Both the position numbers and the translations under genes were made by a program. A DNA stretch of 64,000 nucleotides from Asaia bogorensis NBRC 16594. Lineage in GTDB: Bacteria > Pseudomonadota > Alphaproteobacteria > Acetobacterales > Acetobacteraceae. Location: positions 1,422,001-1,486,000 of the forward strand of contig NZ_AP014690.1 of the NCBI RefSeq assembly GCF_001547995.1, in the 5' to 3' direction. This document shows, piece after piece, positions 1-9,104 of the stretch; positions within the stretch are counted from its first letter, which is position 1, and the number at the start of each line of letters is the position of its first letter. The notes beneath the pieces were generated by a model. That model was not told the DNA's origin and ran no database searches. It was given only the letters and a program-made list of their open reading frames with translations.

Positions 1-264
1 TTCGGCCATTGGCGCCTGCGCCTGCAAATTCTGCTCAGTGGGCGTATGCCCATGAACAAGGTGTGGCATACGCCCTGGTACGAAACACCCAATATCCATC
101 CATGCACCATTCAGGACTTTCTCGAGCTGTGCGAGAGCGAGGGCTATGTGATCGATCGCTGGCTGGCCATTGATGAGGCTGGAGAGCGCGCTCCTTGGCG
201 TCGTTCGATCCGCCTGGCCAATCTGTTTGGCGAGCAGGCGCTCTTTCTTTTACGCAAGCGTTAA
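1..264 (+). CDS. metW: MetW, methionine biosynthesis protein, C-terminal part
   Basis: This is the last 87 codons of a gene that begins before the window; the reading frame is open from base 1 and stops with TAA at 262-264. The visible part begins FGHWRLRLQ and continues through SGRMPMNK, a WYETPNIHPCTI segment and a final ANLFGEQALFLLRK, which are hallmarks of the MetW family. MetW is a cytoplasmic SAM-methyltransferase-fold protein that works with the homoserine O-acyltransferase MetX, normally encoded just upstream, in methionine synthesis. The ATG at 46 lies inside the conserved core, so it is not the true start. The SAM-binding N-terminal half is outside the window. Confidence 0.9.
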   Translation, partial: FGHWRLRLQILLSGRMPMNKVWHTPWYETPNIHPCTIQDFLELCESEGYVIDRWLAIDEAGERAPWRRSIRLANLFGEQALFLLRKR

Positions 265-401
265 GCGGGCGCATCCGTCGCGAAGGCATATTACGAATTT
301 AATCGAAATATCGCTTTACGCCGGCGTGAACCCTGTGTTTGCATGATGCGTTTCCTGAGCTCCACAACCCTGCCGGGGTTCTCAGGATAGCGGAGTTATT
401 C

Positions 402-1010
402 ATGACAGACATTCTGACTGCCATCGCCGAACGTCGAGCGACCAAGCGTTTCGAGCCGGATGTGACGATTCCCGAACATGAGTTGCGCGCCATTCTCGAT
501 GCAGGCCGTCATGCACCCACAGCATTCAATATCCAGCACTGGCGCTTTGTCGTTGTGTCGGACCCTGCGCTGCGCAAGGAAATCCGGGCAGTTTCATGGA
601 ACCAGCCGCAGGTGGAAGAGGCAAGCGCCCTTATCGTGCTCTGCGCCGATTTCAAGGCTTGGGAAAAGAACCCGGCGCGTTACTGGGCTGAAGCCCCCGA
701 GAAGATGCAGGCGACCTATGAGGGCATGATCCAGAAATTCTACAGCGGCAACGAGCAGATGCAGCGCGACGAGGGTATCCGGTCATGTGGCATGGCAGCG
801 TATGCCTTGATGCTTGCCGCAGCGGCCCATGGCTATCAGAGCTGCCCCATGGATGGGTTCGACTTCAAGGCCGTTGGCGAGTTGATCAACCTGCCCAAGG
901 ATCATGAAGTCGTCATGTTTGTCGCTATTGGTAAGAAGGCAGGCGATTATCCTCCGCATGGCGGCCACCTGCCGCTGGAAGAGACGATCATTCATAATCG
1001 GTTCGCCTGA
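402..1010 (+). CDS. Nitroreductase family protein
   Basis: A 202-residue FMN-dependent nitroreductase-fold enzyme. The N-terminus has the typical RRATKRFEPD segment (FMN phosphate contact), followed by DAGRHAPTAFNIQHWRFVVV, the usual substrate/FMN loop. Family members are cytoplasmic dimers using NAD(P)H to reduce nitroaromatics, quinones or enones; the physiological substrate cannot be told from sequence. I place the start at ATG 402, which follows a GGAG at about 392-395; an upstream in-frame ATG at 339 would add 21 unconserved residues. It stands alone between metW and the helicase and is followed by a clear terminator. Confidence 0.85.
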   Translation: MTDILTAIAERRATKRFEPDVTIPEHELRAILDAGRHAPTAFNIQHWRFVVVSDPALRKEIRAVSWNQPQVEEASALIVLCADFKAWEKNPARYWAEAPEKMQATYEGMIQKFYSGNEQMQRDEGIRSCGMAAYALMLAAAAHGYQSCPMDGFDFKAVGELINLPKDHEVVMFVAIGKKAGDYPPHGGHLPLEETIIHNRFA

Positions 1011-1016
1011 CGCACT

Positions 1017-1060
1017 GCCCGGCACTGACCATATATGGAAAGAATGCCGGGCGTTTTATT
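1017..1060 (+). terminator. Intrinsic terminator of the nitroreductase gene
   Basis: GCCCGGCA at 1017-1024 pairs with TGCCGGGC at 1045-1052, followed directly by GTTTTATT. The position, 7 bases after the stop codon, fits termination of the nitroreductase transcript. Confidence 0.75.
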
Positions 1061-1305
1061 GACCCGGATCGATCACGGTTTTGTAAGCAGTGTGGCTTGC
1101 AAGAATTCGAGCCTCTGCCTATATGGGCTCTCCCCGGTCCGGATTGATCCAGGTGGCCCGGCTGTCATGCTCGTGACAGCCGCAGAGCAGCCTGTGATGT
1201 CGTTTCTGGATCTTCTCCTATCCTGACGACGTCCGGGCCAAGAGACGTCATCCTGTGAGCTTGCCCCCGTTGGCATCGCTCGTGCCCAAGGAGGCGTTTT
1301 CGACC

Positions 1306-2652
1306 ATGACCAGTTTTGCCGATCTTCAGCTCGCCATGCCCATTCAGCGTGCCCTGAGCGAAGAGGGTTACACCAACCCAACGCCGATTCAGGCAGGCTC
1401 CATCCCGTACCTGTTGCAGGGGCGCGATCTTTTGGGGCTCGCCCAGACAGGCACCGGCAAGACGGCAGCCTTTGCGCTTCCCGCTCTCCATCGTCTTGCA
1501 ACCCATCATCGCCCCCTGACACCCAAGGGTGCCCGCGTGCTCGTGCTTGCGCCGACCCGTGAGCTGGCAGCCCAGATTGACGACAGCTTCAAGGCATATG
1601 CCCGTCATATGAAGCTTCGCCACGCTGTCATCTTTGGCGGTGTCGGCCAGGGGCGGCAGGTCGAGGCAATGCGACGTGGCGTCGATGTGCTGACTGCGGC
1701 ACCCGGCCGCCTGCTCGATCTGATCGGTCAGGGTCATATCGATCTGCATGATCTCGAGATGCTGGTGCTCGACGAGGCCGATCGTATGCTCGATATGGGC
1801 TTCGTCCGCGATATCCGCCGCATCGTGGCACTGCTCCCCAAGGAGCGTCAGACGGTCCTGTTCTCCGCCACCATGCCGAAGGCTATCGAGGAGCTCGCGC
1901 ATTCGCTTCTGCGTGACCCGGCCAAGGTGGAGGTGACCCCGCCATCCTCGACGGTGGACCGCATTCGTCAGGCCGTGATGTTCGTCAAGGCTGAGGACAA
2001 GCGCGCCGCAACACTGCTGCTGGTCAAGAATGAGAAGGTCCAGCGCGCTGTGGTCTTCACGCTCATGAAGCATGAAGCGAACAAGGTGGCCGACTTCCTC
2101 AACGCTGAAGGTATTCGCGCCGAGGCAATCCACGGCAACAAGTCGCAGGGCGCACGTGAGCGTGCGATGGCAGGTTTTCGTGATGGATCGGTCAAGGTCC
2201 TTGTCGCGACTGATATCGCAGCGCGCGGCATCGACGTCGACGACGTGAGCCATGTGTTCAATTACGATCTGCCCAATATCGCCGAGAGCTATGTCCATCG
2301 CATCGGGCGTACCGCCCGTGCCGGGCGTGATGGATGGGCTGTGACCCTGTGCGATGCGGAGCAGCGCGCCTGGCTGCGTGATATTGAAAAGCTTATTGGC
2401 AAGGAAATCCCGGTGGTGAGCGATCACCCCTTCCATTCGCAGGAGGCGCAGGACTCCACAATGCGCCCGCCCGTACTGGGTGGCGGTGGACGTGGCCGTA
2501 ACCAGCCGCGTGGTGGAGGGCAGCGCGCAGGCGGTGGTGGTCGTCCGGGTGGTGGTCAGCGTCCGGGTGGCGGCAATGGTCGCCCCGGTGGCGCGCCGCG
2601 TCATGGCGGTGGGGGTAAGCCTTCGGGAAATCGTCCTCCGCGTTCGCGCTAA
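1306..2652 (+). CDS. rhlE: DEAD-box ATP-dependent RNA helicase, RhlE-like, Gly-rich tail
   Basis: A 448-residue DEAD-box helicase with all core motifs in order: Q motif (NPTPIQ), motif I AQTGTGKT, PTRELA, DEAD in LVLDEADRMLDMGF, SAT, TDIAARGIDV and HRIGRTARAG. The last ~60 residues (2475-2650) are a glycine/arginine-rich tail with repeated RPGGG units, a probable RNA-binding or condensation-prone extension seen in RhlE-type enzymes. It likely remodels structured RNA in ribosome assembly or mRNA decay. The start is ATG 1306, ten bases after AAGGAGG (1289-1295); a GTG at 1255 is in frame but lacks a site. Assignment to RhlE rather than another DEAD-box subgroup rests on motif wording and the tail. 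Confidence 0.9.
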   Translation: MTSFADLQLAMPIQRALSEEGYTNPTPIQAGSIPYLLQGRDLLGLAQTGTGKTAAFALPALHRLATHHRPLTPKGARVLVLAPTRELAAQIDDSFKAYARHMKLRHAVIFGGVGQGRQVEAMRRGVDVLTAAPGRLLDLIGQGHIDLHDLEMLVLDEADRMLDMGFVRDIRRIVALLPKERQTVLFSATMPKAIEELAHSLLRDPAKVEVTPPSSTVDRIRQAVMFVKAEDKRAATLLLVKNEKVQRAVVFTLMKHEANKVADFLNAEGIRAEAIHGNKSQGARERAMAGFRDGSVKVLVATDIAARGIDVDDVSHVFNYDLPNIAESYVHRIGRTARAGRDGWAVTLCDAEQRAWLRDIEKLIGKEIPVVSDHPFHSQEAQDSTMRPPVLGGGGRGRNQPRGGGQRAGGGGRPGGGQRPGGGNGRPGGAPRHGGGGKPSGNRPPRSR

Positions 2653-2667
2653 TAAACTGCCAGCACG

Positions 2668-2693
2668 GGACCTTCGATAGATCGAGGTCCTCT
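2668..2693 (+). terminator. Possible weak terminator after the helicase gene
   Basis: GGACCTTCGA (2668-2677) pairs with TCGAGGTCC (2682-2690) with one bulged T, followed by the short pyrimidine run TCTT. It sits 16 bases after the helicase stop. The poor T-tract makes this only a candidate. Confidence 0.4.
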
Positions 2694-3132
2694 TGCAACC
2701 GCTTTGTCTCCGCTCCGTCACCTCGAGTGGCGGGGCGACATTGCCTGCATATAAGCATTCACCCTGCTCGGCGCTGAATGGCCGAATACGGCAGGCTGGC
2801 CCCTGAAGATGCAATATGGACCCAAGCGGGCGGGGCATCCGCATCTGGACTCAGCGATCCAATATGACAGTGCCACGCTGCACGGTTTGCCCGATCACCC
2901 GGATTTTGGGTAACGGAGATGCATCAGTTTCAGGTGATAAACCTGATCAATGTCACATATCCGTGTATGAATTGCGGGTGATGGGCAAGAAAACCCCGAA
3001 TATACTTGGATTTTCCGGAATCTGGATCAATCCAATCCCTGATTACCGCCATGTTATGTCAAAACCATTAGTTGATCACGCGGTTTAACACTCGGATGCT
3101 GGCAATAAGGCCAGGCAACCCGAGGTTCTTAC
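2694..3132 (+). other. Intergenic region upstream of ackA
   Basis: About 440 bases without a supportable gene. An open frame at 2816-3088 codes 90 residues with no recognisable family, no good ribosome site and atypical composition, so I do not call it. The stretch is more AT-rich than the flanking genes from about 2890 onward and must hold the promoter of the ackA-xfp operon. The short inverted repeat TGGATCAATCCA lies near 3023. I see no convincing FNR/FixK-type TTGAT-N4-ATCAA box. Confidence 0.4.
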
Positions 3133-4329
3133 GTGTCCCAAAGCAGAACAATCCTCACCCTCAACTCCGGTTCATCCAGCATCAAATTCGCCCTGTTCGA
3201 CGAGGATAGCACGAGCGAAAGGCTTCTTTCTGGTCTGGTCGAGTATCAGGCAGGAGGTGCTGTGCTGACCACACGGACCCCGGACGGGGTCAGCAAGCGC
3301 ATGGTGATCGAGGCGACCGGCAAACATGCTTCTGCGCATGGGGATATGATCCGGCACGTTCTGAATTTCGTCGAGGCCCATGAGAGTGGCAGCGAGATCG
3401 GCGCAGTCGGTCACCGTGTGGTTCATGGCGGCAGTTATTTCGAGGGGCCGACCGCGATCAATGGCGAGGTTCTTGAGCGGCTTGATGATCTGATTTCACT
3501 GGCACCGCTTCATCAGCCCCCGAGCATCGCCCCGATGCGCCTGCTGCTTGAGGAAAAGCCCGATCTTTTGCAGGTGGCCTGTTTCGACACCTCGTTCCAT
3601 CACACGATCCCGACCGTGCGCACACGCCTGCCGTTGCCTGCCACGCTGTTGGATCATGGTGCCCGTGTTTACGGGTTTCACGGCCTCTCCTACGACTATA
3701 TCGCCAGTGAGCTCGAGGCGCGCTTCCCGGCTATCGCTTCCAAGCGCGTTCTTGTCGCCCATATCGGAAACGGCGCGAGCCTGTGTGCCCTGATGCATGG
3801 GCGCAGCATTGCCACGACCATGGGGCTCACCGTGCTGGATGGTCTTATGATGGGCACGCGCTGTGGAACGATTGACCCCGGCGCTATTCTGTATCTGCTG
3901 CAGCAGAAGAACCTGACGCCAGCCGAAGTGCAGGATACGCTCTATTATCAGTCGGGCCTCAAAGGCGTTTCCGGGCTCTCCAGCGACATGCGGGTTCTGC
4001 GCGAGCACGAAGCTGATGAAAATGTCCAGCTTGCGCTCGAGATGTTCGTCGAGCGCTTCGTGCAGCAGGCTGGCGGTCTCATTGCCCAGATGGGCGGTGT
4101 GGATGCCATCGTCTTTACCGGGGGTATCGGACAGCACGACGCGATGTTCAGGCGCGCCGTCTGTCAAAGGCTAAAATGGCTCGATGTGCAACTTTGCGAA
4201 GACGCCAATCTCGCCGGACGCCCCACAATAAGTCAGAGATCGGGCAGGGTGACGGTGCTCGTCATTCCTGCTGATGAAGAAACAACGATCTTCCGCCAAA
4301 CAAGAAGAATAATGAAAGGAAAACAGTGA
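3133..4329 (+). CDS. ackA: Acetate kinase
   Basis: A 398-residue ASKHA-fold enzyme converting acetyl phosphate + ADP to acetate + ATP. Family signatures are visible: [13 protein letters not shown] at the N-terminus, HIGNGASL near residue 215, [10 protein letters not shown] near 245 and [10 protein letters not shown] near 330. Length matches the family norm of about 400. The start is GTG 3133 with GAGG seven bases upstream; no ATG is suitably placed. The stop overlaps the start region of xfp, so the two are probably co-translated. Downstream of phosphoketolase chemistry, AckA harvests ATP from acetyl phosphate made from pentose 5-phosphates, which fits an acetate-excreting organism. Confidence 0.95.
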   Translation: MSQSRTILTLNSGSSSIKFALFDEDSTSERLLSGLVEYQAGGAVLTTRTPDGVSKRMVIEATGKHASAHGDMIRHVLNFVEAHESGSEIGAVGHRVVHGGSYFEGPTAINGEVLERLDDLISLAPLHQPPSIAPMRLLLEEKPDLLQVACFDTSFHHTIPTVRTRLPLPATLLDHGARVYGFHGLSYDYIASELEARFPAIASKRVLVAHIGNGASLCALMHGRSIATTMGLTVLDGLMMGTRCGTIDPGAILYLLQQKNLTPAEVQDTLYYQSGLKGVSGLSSDMRVLREHEADENVQLALEMFVERFVQQAGGLIAQMGGVDAIVFTGGIGQHDAMFRRAVCQRLKWLDVQLCEDANLAGRPTISQRSGRVTVLVIPADEETTIFRQTRRIMKGKQ

Positions 4330-4331
4330 TC

Positions 4332-6704
4332 ATGACCGCTCAAGGTCCGCTCTCTGCAAAGCAGATCGCCCTGTTTGATCAATGGTGGCAGGCTGCCAAC
4401 TACCTCTCCGTCGCGCAGATCTATCTTCTGGATAATCCGCTGCTGCGTGATCCGCTCAAGCTGGAGCATGTAAAGCCGCGCCTGCTGGGGCATTTCGGGA
4501 CCACACCGGGCCTCACGCTGCTCTATCTGCACCTCAACCGCATCATCAAAGAGCGCCAGAAGAGCATACTCTTCATTGCTGGTCCGGGTCATGGGGCGCC
4601 GGGTGTCGTTGCCGCAACCTACCTGGAAGGCACGTATAGCGAGTACTTCCCGGAAGTGTCGCAAGACATCGAGGGTGTTGGACGCTTGGTCAAGCAGTTC
4701 TCGTTCCCCGGTGGTATTCCGAGCCATGTGGCTGCGACCACCCCTGGTTCGATCCATGAAGGCGGTGAGCTTGGCTATTCTCTTTCTCATGCCTATGGCG
4801 CCGTGCTGGACAATCCTGATCTGGTTGTAGCCTGCGTTGTCGGTGACGGTGAGGCCGAAACCGGCCCGCTCGCGACCTCGTGGCACAGCAACAAGTTCCT
4901 TGACCCGCGCAATGACGGTGCGGTGCTGCCGATCCTGCATCTCAACGGATACAAGATTGCCAACCCGACGGTGCTGGCTCGTATCCCCGAGGAGGAACTT
5001 CTGGCCCTGTTCCGCGGCTATGGCTATGATCCGGTGATCGTTGCCGGCGATGATCGCGACACCGTGCATCAGCTCATGGCAAAGGCTATGGACACCTGTT
5101 TCGACAAGATCGCCGAGATCCAGAAGCGTGCGCGCAGCGAAAACAGCGCGGATCGCCCGACCTGGCCCATGATCATCATGCGCACGCCGAAGGGCTGGAC
5201 TGGCCCCAAGGAAGTCGATGGTCAGCGTTGCGAGGGCTACTGGCGTTCCCATCAGGTTCCCCTGACGGATCTGGAAAAGCCAGGCCATCTGAAGATCCTC
5301 GAAGACTGGATGCGCAGCTACAAGCCCGAGACGTTGTTCGACGAGAATGGCCGCCTCCATGCCGAGATTGCTGCTCTGGCGCCGGAGGGTACCCTGCGCA
5401 TGAGCGACAATCCTCATGGCAATGGTGGTCAGCTTCGTCGTCCGCTTCGCATGCCGGACATCGAGACCCACGCTCTTGCCGTGTCATCGCCCGGTGCCGT
5501 TCTTGCTGAGAGCACACGAATTCTCGGAGCATGGCTCCGTGATGTGATGCGCATGAACCTTGAGAGCCGCAATTTCCGCGTGCTGTCACCGGATGAAAAC
5601 AACTCGAACCGCCTGAATGACGTCCTTGAGGTAACCAACCGCGCGTGGACGGCTGAGACGTATGCCTATGACGATCATCTGGCACCGGATGGCCTCGTCA
5701 TGGAAATTCTGAGCGAGCATACCATTCAGGGTTGGCTCGAAGGCTATCTGCTGACCGGGCGCCATGGCTTCTTCTCGTGCTACGAAGCCTTCGTCCATCT
5801 GGTTGATTCGATGGTCAATCAGCATGCGAAATGGATCAAGTCGGCGAAGGAAGTTCAGTGGCGCCGTCCGATCGCTTCGCTCAATTACCTGCTGACCTCG
5901 CATGTCTGGCGTCAGGATCATAACGGCTTCAGCCATCAGGATCCGGGGTTCATGGATCATGTGGTGAACAAGAAGGCCGATATCGCCCGCGTGTATCTGC
6001 CGCCTGATGCGAACACCCTGCTCTATGTGGCCAAGCACTGCCTTGAAAGCTGGGATCGTATCAACGTGATCGTGGCGGGCAAGCAGCCGGAACATCAGTG
6101 GCTTGATATCGATGCGGCCATCGCGCATTGCAGCCAGGGTATCGGCATCTGGCAGTGGGCCAGCAATGACAAGGGCTTCGAGCCGGATCTGGTCATTGCT
6201 TCTGCGGGTGACGTTCCCACGGTCGAGGCGCTTGCCGCTGTGCAACTGCTCCGCGAGCATACGCCTGACCTCAAGGTCCGCTTCGTGAACGTTGTCGATC
6301 TCATGACGCTGCAGTCGCCGAGCGAGCACCCGCATGGTCTGGACGACGTGACCTTCGATAATCTGTTCACCAAGGACAAGCCTGTGCTGTTCGCCTTCCA
6401 TGGCTATCCGCAGCTGGTGCATCGTCTGATCTATCGTCGCAGCAATCGTGCCAACTTCCATGTGCACGGCTTCCGCGAAGAAGGCACCACCACCACGCCG
6501 TTCGACATGACCGTGCGTAACAACCTCGATCGCTATCACATCGTACTGAACGCCGTGCGTCGCGTTCCGGCCCTGTCGGGACATGCCGCCTATGTCACGC
6601 AGATGATCAACGACAAGCTTGTTGAGCATAAGCGCTACATTGCCCAGTATGGTGAGGATATGCCCGAGATCCTCAACTGGAAGTGGCAGGGAAGCCGGGG
6701 CTAA
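4332..6704 (+). CDS. xfp: Phosphoketolase (xylulose-5-P/fructose-6-P)
   Basis: A 790-residue thiamine-diphosphate enzyme that splits xylulose 5-phosphate (and often fructose 6-phosphate) with phosphate into acetyl phosphate and glyceraldehyde 3-phosphate (or erythrose 4-phosphate). The Xfp signature EGGELGY lies near residue 142 and the ThDP/Mg motif GDGEAETGP near residue 170, followed by LHLNGYKI. The C-terminal transketolase-like domains are intact and length is normal for the family. An ATG at 4332 (AGGA at 4317-4320) is chosen; GTG at 4326, overlapping the ackA stop, is an equally placed alternative. It forms an operon with ackA upstream and a HAD phosphatase downstream (TAATG overlap). 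Confidence 0.95.
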   Translation: MTAQGPLSAKQIALFDQWWQAANYLSVAQIYLLDNPLLRDPLKLEHVKPRLLGHFGTTPGLTLLYLHLNRIIKERQKSILFIAGPGHGAPGVVAATYLEGTYSEYFPEVSQDIEGVGRLVKQFSFPGGIPSHVAATTPGSIHEGGELGYSLSHAYGAVLDNPDLVVACVVGDGEAETGPLATSWHSNKFLDPRNDGAVLPILHLNGYKIANPTVLARIPEEELLALFRGYGYDPVIVAGDDRDTVHQLMAKAMDTCFDKIAEIQKRARSENSADRPTWPMIIMRTPKGWTGPKEVDGQRCEGYWRSHQVPLTDLEKPGHLKILEDWMRSYKPETLFDENGRLHAEIAALAPEGTLRMSDNPHGNGGQLRRPLRMPDIETHALAVSSPGAVLAESTRILGAWLRDVMRMNLESRNFRVLSPDENNSNRLNDVLEVTNRAWTAETYAYDDHLAPDGLVMEILSEHTIQGWLEGYLLTGRHGFFSCYEAFVHLVDSMVNQHAKWIKSAKEVQWRRPIASLNYLLTSHVWRQDHNGFSHQDPGFMDHVVNKKADIARVYLPPDANTLLYVAKHCLESWDRINVIVAGKQPEHQWLDIDAAIAHCSQGIGIWQWASNDKGFEPDLVIASAGDVPTVEALAAVQLLREHTPDLKVRFVNVVDLMTLQSPSEHPHGLDDVTFDNLFTKDKPVLFAFHGYPQLVHRLIYRRSNRANFHVHGFREEGTTTTPFDMTVRNNLDRYHIVLNAVRRVPALSGHAAYVTQMINDKLVEHKRYIAQYGEDMPEILNWKWQGSRG

Positions 6705-7516
6705 TGAAGCAAGCGGTTCAACTCGTCCTCGCTGACGTGGATGGGACACTGGTGACCAGGGACAAGATCCTGACACCCCGTGCCATCCGCGCCGTTCATG
6801 CCCTTCGCGAGAGGGGTATACGGTTTGCCGTGACAAGCGGGCGACCGCCTCGTGGCATGGCGATGCTGATTGAACCGCTGGCAATCGACATGCCGATTGC
6901 CGGTTTCAATGGTGGCGTTCTGGTCCATCCGGACTGGAGCGTCATCGAAACCAAACGCCTGACCCATGCCCAGGCAGAGCAGGTGCTGAAGATCATCACC
7001 GATCATGGGGCCGACCCCTGGGTCTATACGAGCCATGACTGGTTTGTTCATGACCACGATGCGCCCCATGTCTCGCGTGAAGAATGGACGGTGAAATTCG
7101 CACCCAGAGTAGATGATGTCTCCCGTCATCTGGACGACGTCGTGAAGATCACCGGTGTCAGCGACGATGCTGCGCTGATGCAGAAACTCGAGCGTGACTT
7201 GCAGGAGGCGCTGGGCCAGACAGCGTCAGCCGCGTGCTCACAGCCCTATTATGTTGATGTGACCAATCGGGAGGCCAACAAGGGCGGCGTGGTGACAACG
7301 CTTGAAGCCTTGTTCGACATTCCAGCCGCGTCGATGGTCACATTGGGAGACCAGCCCAACGATATGCTCATGTTTGCAAAGACAGGTATGTCGATTGCGA
7401 TGGGGCAGGCGAATGACACGGTCAAGGCTGCGGCAACCCATGTCTCAACCTCGTGCGAGGAAGAGGGCTTTGCGATCGGGCTCGAACGTTACGTGCTGGG
7501 GGACGTTGCCACCTGA
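6704..7516 (+). CDS. HAD-superfamily (Cof-type, IIB) sugar phosphatase
   Basis: A 270-residue cytoplasmic phosphatase of the Cof/YidA type. HAD motif I is DVDGTL near residue 12, motif II a Thr/Ser in FAVTSGRP, and motif IV GDQPNDMLMF near residue 213, with the large C2-type cap between. ATG 6704 shares one base with the xfp stop (TAATG), and GGGAAG lies ten bases upstream, so it is translationally coupled to xfp. This suggests a role with sugar phosphates around the phosphoketolase step, perhaps clearing toxic by-products such as erythrose 4-phosphate; that role is inference. Cof-type enzymes are promiscuous and the true substrate is unknown. Confidence 0.85.
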   Translation: MKQAVQLVLADVDGTLVTRDKILTPRAIRAVHALRERGIRFAVTSGRPPRGMAMLIEPLAIDMPIAGFNGGVLVHPDWSVIETKRLTHAQAEQVLKIITDHGADPWVYTSHDWFVHDHDAPHVSREEWTVKFAPRVDDVSRHLDDVVKITGVSDDAALMQKLERDLQEALGQTASAACSQPYYVDVTNREANKGGVVTTLEALFDIPAASMVTLGDQPNDMLMFAKTGMSIAMGQANDTVKAAATHVSTSCEEEGFAIGLERYVLGDVAT

Positions 7517-7541
7517 TCAACTGTGATCAGGAGTTCGACGC

Positions 7542-8177
7542 GTGATTGATCTGTATTACTGGCCAACGCCTAATGGCCACAAGATAACGCTTTTCCTCGA
7601 GGAGGCTGGGCTGGATTACCGGATCATTCCGGTCAATATCAGCAAGGGCGATCAATTCGCTCCCGCATTTCTCAAGATCTCGCCTAATAACAAGATGCCA
7701 GCGATTGTCGACCACGCGCCTGCTGACGGCGGTGAACCGATCAGCGTGTTTGAGTCCGGCGAGATCCTGCTTTATCTGGCCGAGAAGACCGGATTATTCC
7801 TCTCTTCCGCGCCACGTGAGAAGATCAAGACCCTCGAGTGGCTGTTCTGGCAGATGGGGGGCTTCGGGCCCATGCTGGGACAGAACCATCATTTCTCGCT
7901 CTATGCTCCCGAGAAGATCGCTTATGCCATCAAGCGCTATCAGGACGAGACGAAGCGCCTCTATACTGTGCTGGAGACACGCCTGAGAGAAAGCGCCTTC
8001 GTAAGCGGAGAGCAATACGGCATTGCCGATATGGCGACCTATCCGTGGACGCGCACCTGGAAGGAACAGGGGATCGATATCGAAGCCTTCCCTGCGGTAA
8101 AGGCATGGCGCGAGATTGTCGAGGCTCGACCGGCCACGCAGCGTGCCCTTGCGCGGGCCGATGAAGTGAAGTCCTGA
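7542..8177 (+). CDS. Glutathione S-transferase, YfcG/YghU-like (Nu class)
   Basis: A 211-residue GST with an N-terminal thioredoxin-like domain and an all-helical C-terminal domain. The TPNGHK motif at residues 8-13 is characteristic of the YfcG/YghU/Ure2p group, whose members show disulfide-bond reductase activity with glutathione rather than classical conjugation. The glutathione gamma-glutamyl contact appears as FESGEILLYLAEKTG near residue 70. The start is GTG 7542, preceded by CAGGAG at about 7528-7533. It lies 25 bases after the HAD gene and may be the last gene of the ackA operon, ending at a strong terminator. Confidence 0.88.
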   Translation: MIDLYYWPTPNGHKITLFLEEAGLDYRIIPVNISKGDQFAPAFLKISPNNKMPAIVDHAPADGGEPISVFESGEILLYLAEKTGLFLSSAPREKIKTLEWLFWQMGGFGPMLGQNHHFSLYAPEKIAYAIKRYQDETKRLYTVLETRLRESAFVSGEQYGIADMATYPWTRTWKEQGIDIEAFPAVKAWREIVEARPATQRALARADEVKS

Positions 8178-8231
8178 GAGCTCAAACAGTGGGGCAGAAT
8201 CATGGGGTTTGCCCCCACTCCTGTTCCGAAG

Positions 8232-8269
8232 AAAAACACCCGGCACCATTACGGCACCGGGTGTTTTTT
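8232..8269. terminator. Bidirectional intrinsic terminator between gst and the SDR gene
   Basis: AACACCCGGCACC pairs with GGCACCGGGTGTT, with A-run on the left and TTTTTT on the right, so it can stop transcription from both sides. It sits exactly between the convergent gst (+) and pentitol operon (-). Confidence 0.9.
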
Positions 8270-8313
8270 GCTCAAGGCCGCAATCAGCAGGTTGCGGCCC
8301 GTTTCCCGTCAGA

Positions 8314-9087
8314 TCACCAGACGGTAAAGCCACCATCGACACTGACGATCGAGCCGGTCATCAGGCTTGCGGCATCCGACGCAAGGAACTGGACAACCGA
8401 GGCCACTTCTTCGGGCTGTCCAACGCGGCCCATCGGGGTACCATCGACCCAGCGGTCGTATAGCGCGGGCTTCTGCATACCAAAGCGGGTAAGGGTGGTT
8501 TCGATATAGGTGGGGGCAACGGCATTGGCACGGATGCCATGCGGGGCCCACTCGGCGGCCAGTGAGCGGATGTACTGATGCACCCCTGCCTTCGAAGCGT
8601 TATAGGCGGCCTGCTCCTGCGGACGGTTGACGATAAGGCCGGACATGGACCCGATTGCAACAATCGCGCCTGACTTCTGCTTGATCATCACGCGTCCAAC
8701 GGCCTGGCAGCAGCGGAACACGCCGTTGAGATTGACATTGATCTGCTTGAGCCACTGATCTTCCGTCATGTCCTCGGCCTTGACCTCGGAGATGCACAGA
8801 CCGGCATTAGCGACCAGAATATCGAGGCGGCCATGACGCTGGACGATGGTATCCACGGCCTGGGTGACGCTGCTCTCGGAAGTGACATCCATCGCGACGC
8901 TGCAGGCTTTCATACCCGAATCGCTCAGGCTCTTGGCCGATTCAGCCGCCTTGGTCGCGTCAAGGTCGGCGATGACCACATGGGCGCCAGCCTCGGCCAG
9001 CGCGGTAGCACAGCACAGACCGATGTTCTGCGCGCCGCCCGTGACCACTGCAACACGACCATCGAGGCGAAGTTTTTCCATATACAT
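8314..9087 (-). CDS. SDR-family polyol dehydrogenase (probable pentitol 2-dehydrogenase)
   Basis: A 257-residue classical short-chain dehydrogenase. It has the cofactor motif TGGAQNIG near residue 18, an acidic DLD after beta-2 (suggesting NAD+), NAGLCIS, and the catalytic triad as SMSG with YNASK. The C-terminus ends with VDGGFTVW. It is the last gene of the kinase/ABC operon, 17 bases after the ATPase gene, which argues for oxidation of the imported polyol to a ketose. Because the operon kinase carries a D-ribulose-type motif, ribitol or D-arabinitol to D-ribulose is the likeliest reaction, but substrate is inferred. Start ATG 9087 (MYMEKLRLDG) is preferred over a longer frame to 9171 that would overlap the ATPase gene. 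Confidence 0.87.
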   Translation of the reverse strand: MYMEKLRLDGRVAVVTGGAQNIGLCCATALAEAGAHVVIADLDATKAAESAKSLSDSGMKACSVAMDVTSESSVTQAVDTIVQRHGRLDILVANAGLCISEVKAEDMTEDQWLKQINVNLNGVFRCCQAVGRVMIKQKSGAIVAIGSMSGLIVNRPQEQAAYNASKAGVHQYIRSLAAEWAPHGIRANAVAPTYIETTLTRFGMQKPALYDRWVDGTPMGRVGQPEEVASVVQFLASDAASLMTGSIVSVDGGFTVW

Positions 9088-9104
9088 GGGGAGTGACTTT
9101 CTTG

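Noticed and set aside
1165-2844. A 559-codon open frame antisense to the helicase gene
   Set aside because: High-GC coding DNA leaves the opposite strand open; the translation has no recognisable motif and a composition typical of a shadow, while the plus strand has all DEAD-box motifs.
2816-3088. A 90-codon frame upstream of ackA
   Set aside because: No ribosome site, no known family, lies in an AT-richer promoter region.
2900-3132. FNR/FixK box before ackA
   Set aside because: TTGATCACG lacks the matching ATCAA half at the right spacing.
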